From Cryptomeria japonica (taxonomy: Eukaryota; Streptophyta; Pinopsida; Cupressales; Cupressaceae): a stretch of 64,000 nucleotides of DNA. The notes beneath the pieces are model-generated. The model made no database searches, was not told the DNA's origin, and was given only the letters and a program-made list of their open reading frames with translations. The stretch covers positions 332,668,302 through 332,732,301 of the forward strand of contig NC_081413.1 of the NCBI RefSeq assembly GCF_030272615.1, in the 5' to 3' direction. Position numbers and translations under genes: made by a program. How positions within the stretch are numbered: position 1 is the first letter of the stretch; each line of letters begins with the position of its first letter. Of the stretch, positions 61,968 to 64,000 are shown one piece after another.

Positions 61968-62062
61968 GGGTTTGGGGGCAGCGCCCCCAAGGTGGGGTCA
62001 AGGGGCAGTGCCCTTGCGTGCTCCCTGTCGCGATACAGGGCGAGGTCGAGGGGCAGCGCCCC
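61968..62062. repeat. GC-rich hairpin cluster in hAT-2
   Basis: Three short hairpins with GGGGCAGYGCCCC cores (61972-61990, around 62000-62015 and 62048-62062) and a CCCTG...CAGGG stem at 62023-62040. It stands out sharply from the AT-rich surroundings. Confidence 0.7.
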
Positions 62063-62085
62063 GCAAGGCCAAAAAAACTTATTAC

Positions 62086-62490
62086 AAGTCTGAATTAGGG
62101 TTTCTTTGAGAGTCTTCCTTAGGGCCTAGTTTTGCTCTTGTCGCTAATTGGGTCTTGCTTGGTGAGTGAGTATCATTCTTGAAGGTCCAAGCTAGGTCAA
62201 GTTGGTGAGTGATAAAGTCTGGAATGTCATCCTGATCTTCAAATGCCCTGAAATTTGGCTAAGTCTGGAATGTCCTGATCCTGAAATTTGACTAAGTCTG
62301 GAAAACTGAAGAATCCTCCAAAAACTAGATTTTGCAATATAACTCCTGGAGGCCCAAAACCACTCTCAAACATCTTGACAGTATATATGGAATATAACTT
62401 AAAGTAATATCTTTCTTCTTTCTTATACTTAAATGTTATATTCCATAAAATAATCCTGACGGAGAGACCAAAATGTCAAATTTCGCCCTT
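62086..62490 (+). repeat. 405-bp insertion with homology to the C2 LTR start region
   Basis: Flanked by a 17-bp direct repeat CCAAAAAAACTTATTAC (62069-62085 and 62491-62507). 62206-62460 matches 55690-55890 of C2, including CTGAAATTTGGCTAAGTCTGG and an inverted ATGGAATATAAC / TTATATTCCAT pair. It is inserted in hAT-2. Confidence 0.6.
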
Positions 62491-64000
62491 CCAAAAAAAC
62501 TTATTACTTTTTAAAATGTTTTTTTTTTTGGTTATTTTATTAACTCAGCCAGTAGCCGAGTCTGGGGCTCAGGACTCGCCGAGTCTGGCGATTTTGAGCC
62601 AAAATCGCCAACTCGGCGAGTCTGGCGAGTTTACTCTCCAGACTCGGCCGAGTCCGAGTCCGAGCCCCTGGGACTCGTTTGGCCTGACTCGGACTCGGAC
62701 TCGCCGATTTCGGGCGATTTCGGGCGAGTCTCACTCATGAACTCATTTAACAAGTTACAATATAGTATTGAATAAAACTAAAATTAAGCCTTACAATTTA
62801 TTTTTACCTGGCATCATAGTTGTCCTACCATCTTTGGCGACAGGACGAGAGAAGGTCTCCCCTTGTGCATCTGAGAACATCTGTAGCTCTCGAAAAAGGT
62901 CTATCTGAGAAGTACTAGCAGGTCCCATCTTCTCCATGATTGCATATAGCCCATTAAGGACCTCCGCATCAGCCTTGAAAGAAGGGATAAAACGGAATGC
63001 CGGATTCAGATAATAGGCTGCCGCATGGATGGGCCTATGTAGCTGATGATGCCATCTCCTATCAATGATCTCCCAAATGGGACCATACTTGCTCTCATCT
63101 GCTCCATAGACGAATCTGATGGCCTCCTTCGCCCTATCCATGCCCTCATATATATAGCCCATTGCGGGCTTATCTCCATCCGCAACTTGCAACAAAACCA
63201 CCAAGGGCTTAACAAACTGCAAAATTGAAAATATTGTGTAATTTAGAAAAATGAGCAAATAAGAGAATACATATAATAAGTTATAAAACATGAAGCTAAA
63301 TTGTAGAATTTATAAAAAAATTACCTTCACTATCTCATCACAAGGGACCCAAAAGCCTTGCTCATAAAAAATGCAGTCTGCCATCTCTATCCCTGCAGGG
63401 GTGGTAGCATAGGATGAGGAAGACCAGTCCTCACCAACAATCATACGTCTCAAGGCAGACTTAGACCTAAGCATGGACTGCAATGTGAGGAAGTTTGTGG
63501 CAAATCTTGTGATTCCTGGATGATGCAACTCCTTCTGCTCTGTGTATTGTCTCATAAGAGCCAACACCCATGAATGATTATATACAAATTTGCAGACATT
63601 TCTTGCCCTTTCTACACATCTCTTGACCCATGGGATTTTTCCAATATCCTCCAACATGAGGTCAATGCAATGAGTAGCACATGGAGTCCAAACTATAGAT
63701 GGGTGCCTCTCCATCAATAGTCTACCTGCAGCAACATAATTTGTTGCATTGTAAATTGTAATTAATGGAGGTACAAACTACAAGATAGTAATTAATTTGC
63801 AAACAAAATTAGTTTGTAATCAAAAGTTTACCCGCAGCAACATAATTTGCTGCATTGTCGGTCACCACCTGTACCACGTTCTCCTCACCCACATCTTCAA
63901 TCACCTCCTCTATCTGCTCACATAGGTAGGTGGCATTCTTGCAATGGGCGGAGGCATCAATGGACTTGATGAAAACGGTGCCCCCAGAAATAAAAAAATA

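Larger units (their letters stand above)
61253..62727 (-). mobile_element. hAT-2, shorter relative inserted in the last intron of hAT-1
   Basis: It begins with the same CAAAGAAACGGGACTCGG end. The direct repeat AGTCTCACTC flanks it (61244-61253 and 62727-62736), so an 8-bp TSD lies within these 10 bases. 61400-61910 matches 60320-60890 of hAT-1, including the last exon's acidic tail. Most of the transposase is missing, so it is non-autonomous. The right end is rich in GGACTCGG and its complement. Confidence 0.75.
60206..64000 (-). mobile_element. hAT-1 transposon, 3' part
   Basis: The left end is CAAAGAAACGGGACTCGG at 60206, next to the 8-bp flank GACCCAAT. The subterminal region is a run of GGACTCGG words. 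It carries a minus-strand transposase gene (60616-64000) and, in its last intron, a related element (61253-62727). The other end is outside the window, so the terminal inverted repeat and TSD cannot be confirmed. Confidence 0.75.
60616..64000 (-). pseudogene. hAT transposase gene (DUF659 / hAT dimerisation type), 5' end missing
   Basis: Minus-strand exons inferred from splice sites: 64000-63832, 63725-63325, 63216-62818 and 61217-60616. The first encodes a core segment with VVTDNAANYVAAG. The second has WTPCATHCIDLMLEDIGK, which fits the Cys/His motif of this transposase group. The third is an alpha-helical stretch with RRWHHQLHRPIHAAAYYLNP. The last has the dimerisation domain (DHWWNFFGPETPN, SGCERNWSMFEHIHSK, RLSVEKMNDL) and an acidic tail with a DTAVPDVGEH duplication. 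A TGA at 61135-61137 replaces a codon before SASGCERNW, where Cys is usual, so the protein would be cut in its dimerisation domain. Long ATG-opened frames shown by the exons are not separate genes. Confidence 0.8.

Overview
This window looks like non-genic DNA from a large plant genome. It is AT-rich and almost entirely nested LTR retrotransposons and hAT transposons, most of them degraded by stop codons. The very long LTRs, the depth of nesting and the sparse genes suggest a gymnosperm (conifer-like), but that is inference. I saw no rRNA, tRNA or CRISPR array. The only trace of a cellular gene is one 86-bp exon-like block at 36132-36217.

Layout. (1) From 34562 leftwards past the window start lies one minus-strand Ty1/copia element: 5' LTR 33788-34562, initiator-Met primer site 33773-33787, then gag and protease. 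It is cut into pieces by seven insertions: F (up to 2201), B' (2326-10737), G (11077-18764), D (20006-22213), E (22255-23447), C (23800-31465) and B (31757-33666). Most have target-site duplications (TSDs), and removing C, D and B' restores the copia reading frame. (2) 34563-45677 holds unassigned DNA, the exon-like block and a 6.4-kb solo LTR (A copy 3). (3) 45678-55605 is a deleted minus-strand Ty3-type element with A-family LTRs. (4) 55606-60205 is a partial LTR (C2) distantly related to C. (5) 60206-64000 is the 3' part of a minus-strand hAT transposon carrying a shorter relative in an intron.

Main result. Families A and C are giant LTRs (6.0-6.6 kb and 7.7 kb) that each carry one long open frame inside the LTR. 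Two solo A copies (TSDs TATAA and ACACA) and the solo C copy (TSD GTTTG) fix the ends. In the 45.7-55.6 kb element, an A end sits 6 nt from a primer-binding site and gag, which shows that the unit is an LTR. A TATA box lies about 250 bp downstream of the frame's stop codon in both families, so the frame lies in U3 and would be carried at the 3' end of the genomic RNA. The predicted proteins (about 1,120 and 1,220 codons) are homologous across the two diverged families: a globular N-terminal half, a charged linker and a C-terminal coiled coil. C2 carries the start of a probable third homologue. The function is unknown.

Other structure includes eight 52-bp inverted motifs of constant length (57889-59496), covarying hairpin arrays in LTR B, a repeated 12-bp motif after the TATA box of LTR A, an RNase H domain placed between protease and RT, and an in-frame RT/LTR-frame fusion joined through templated filler DNA.
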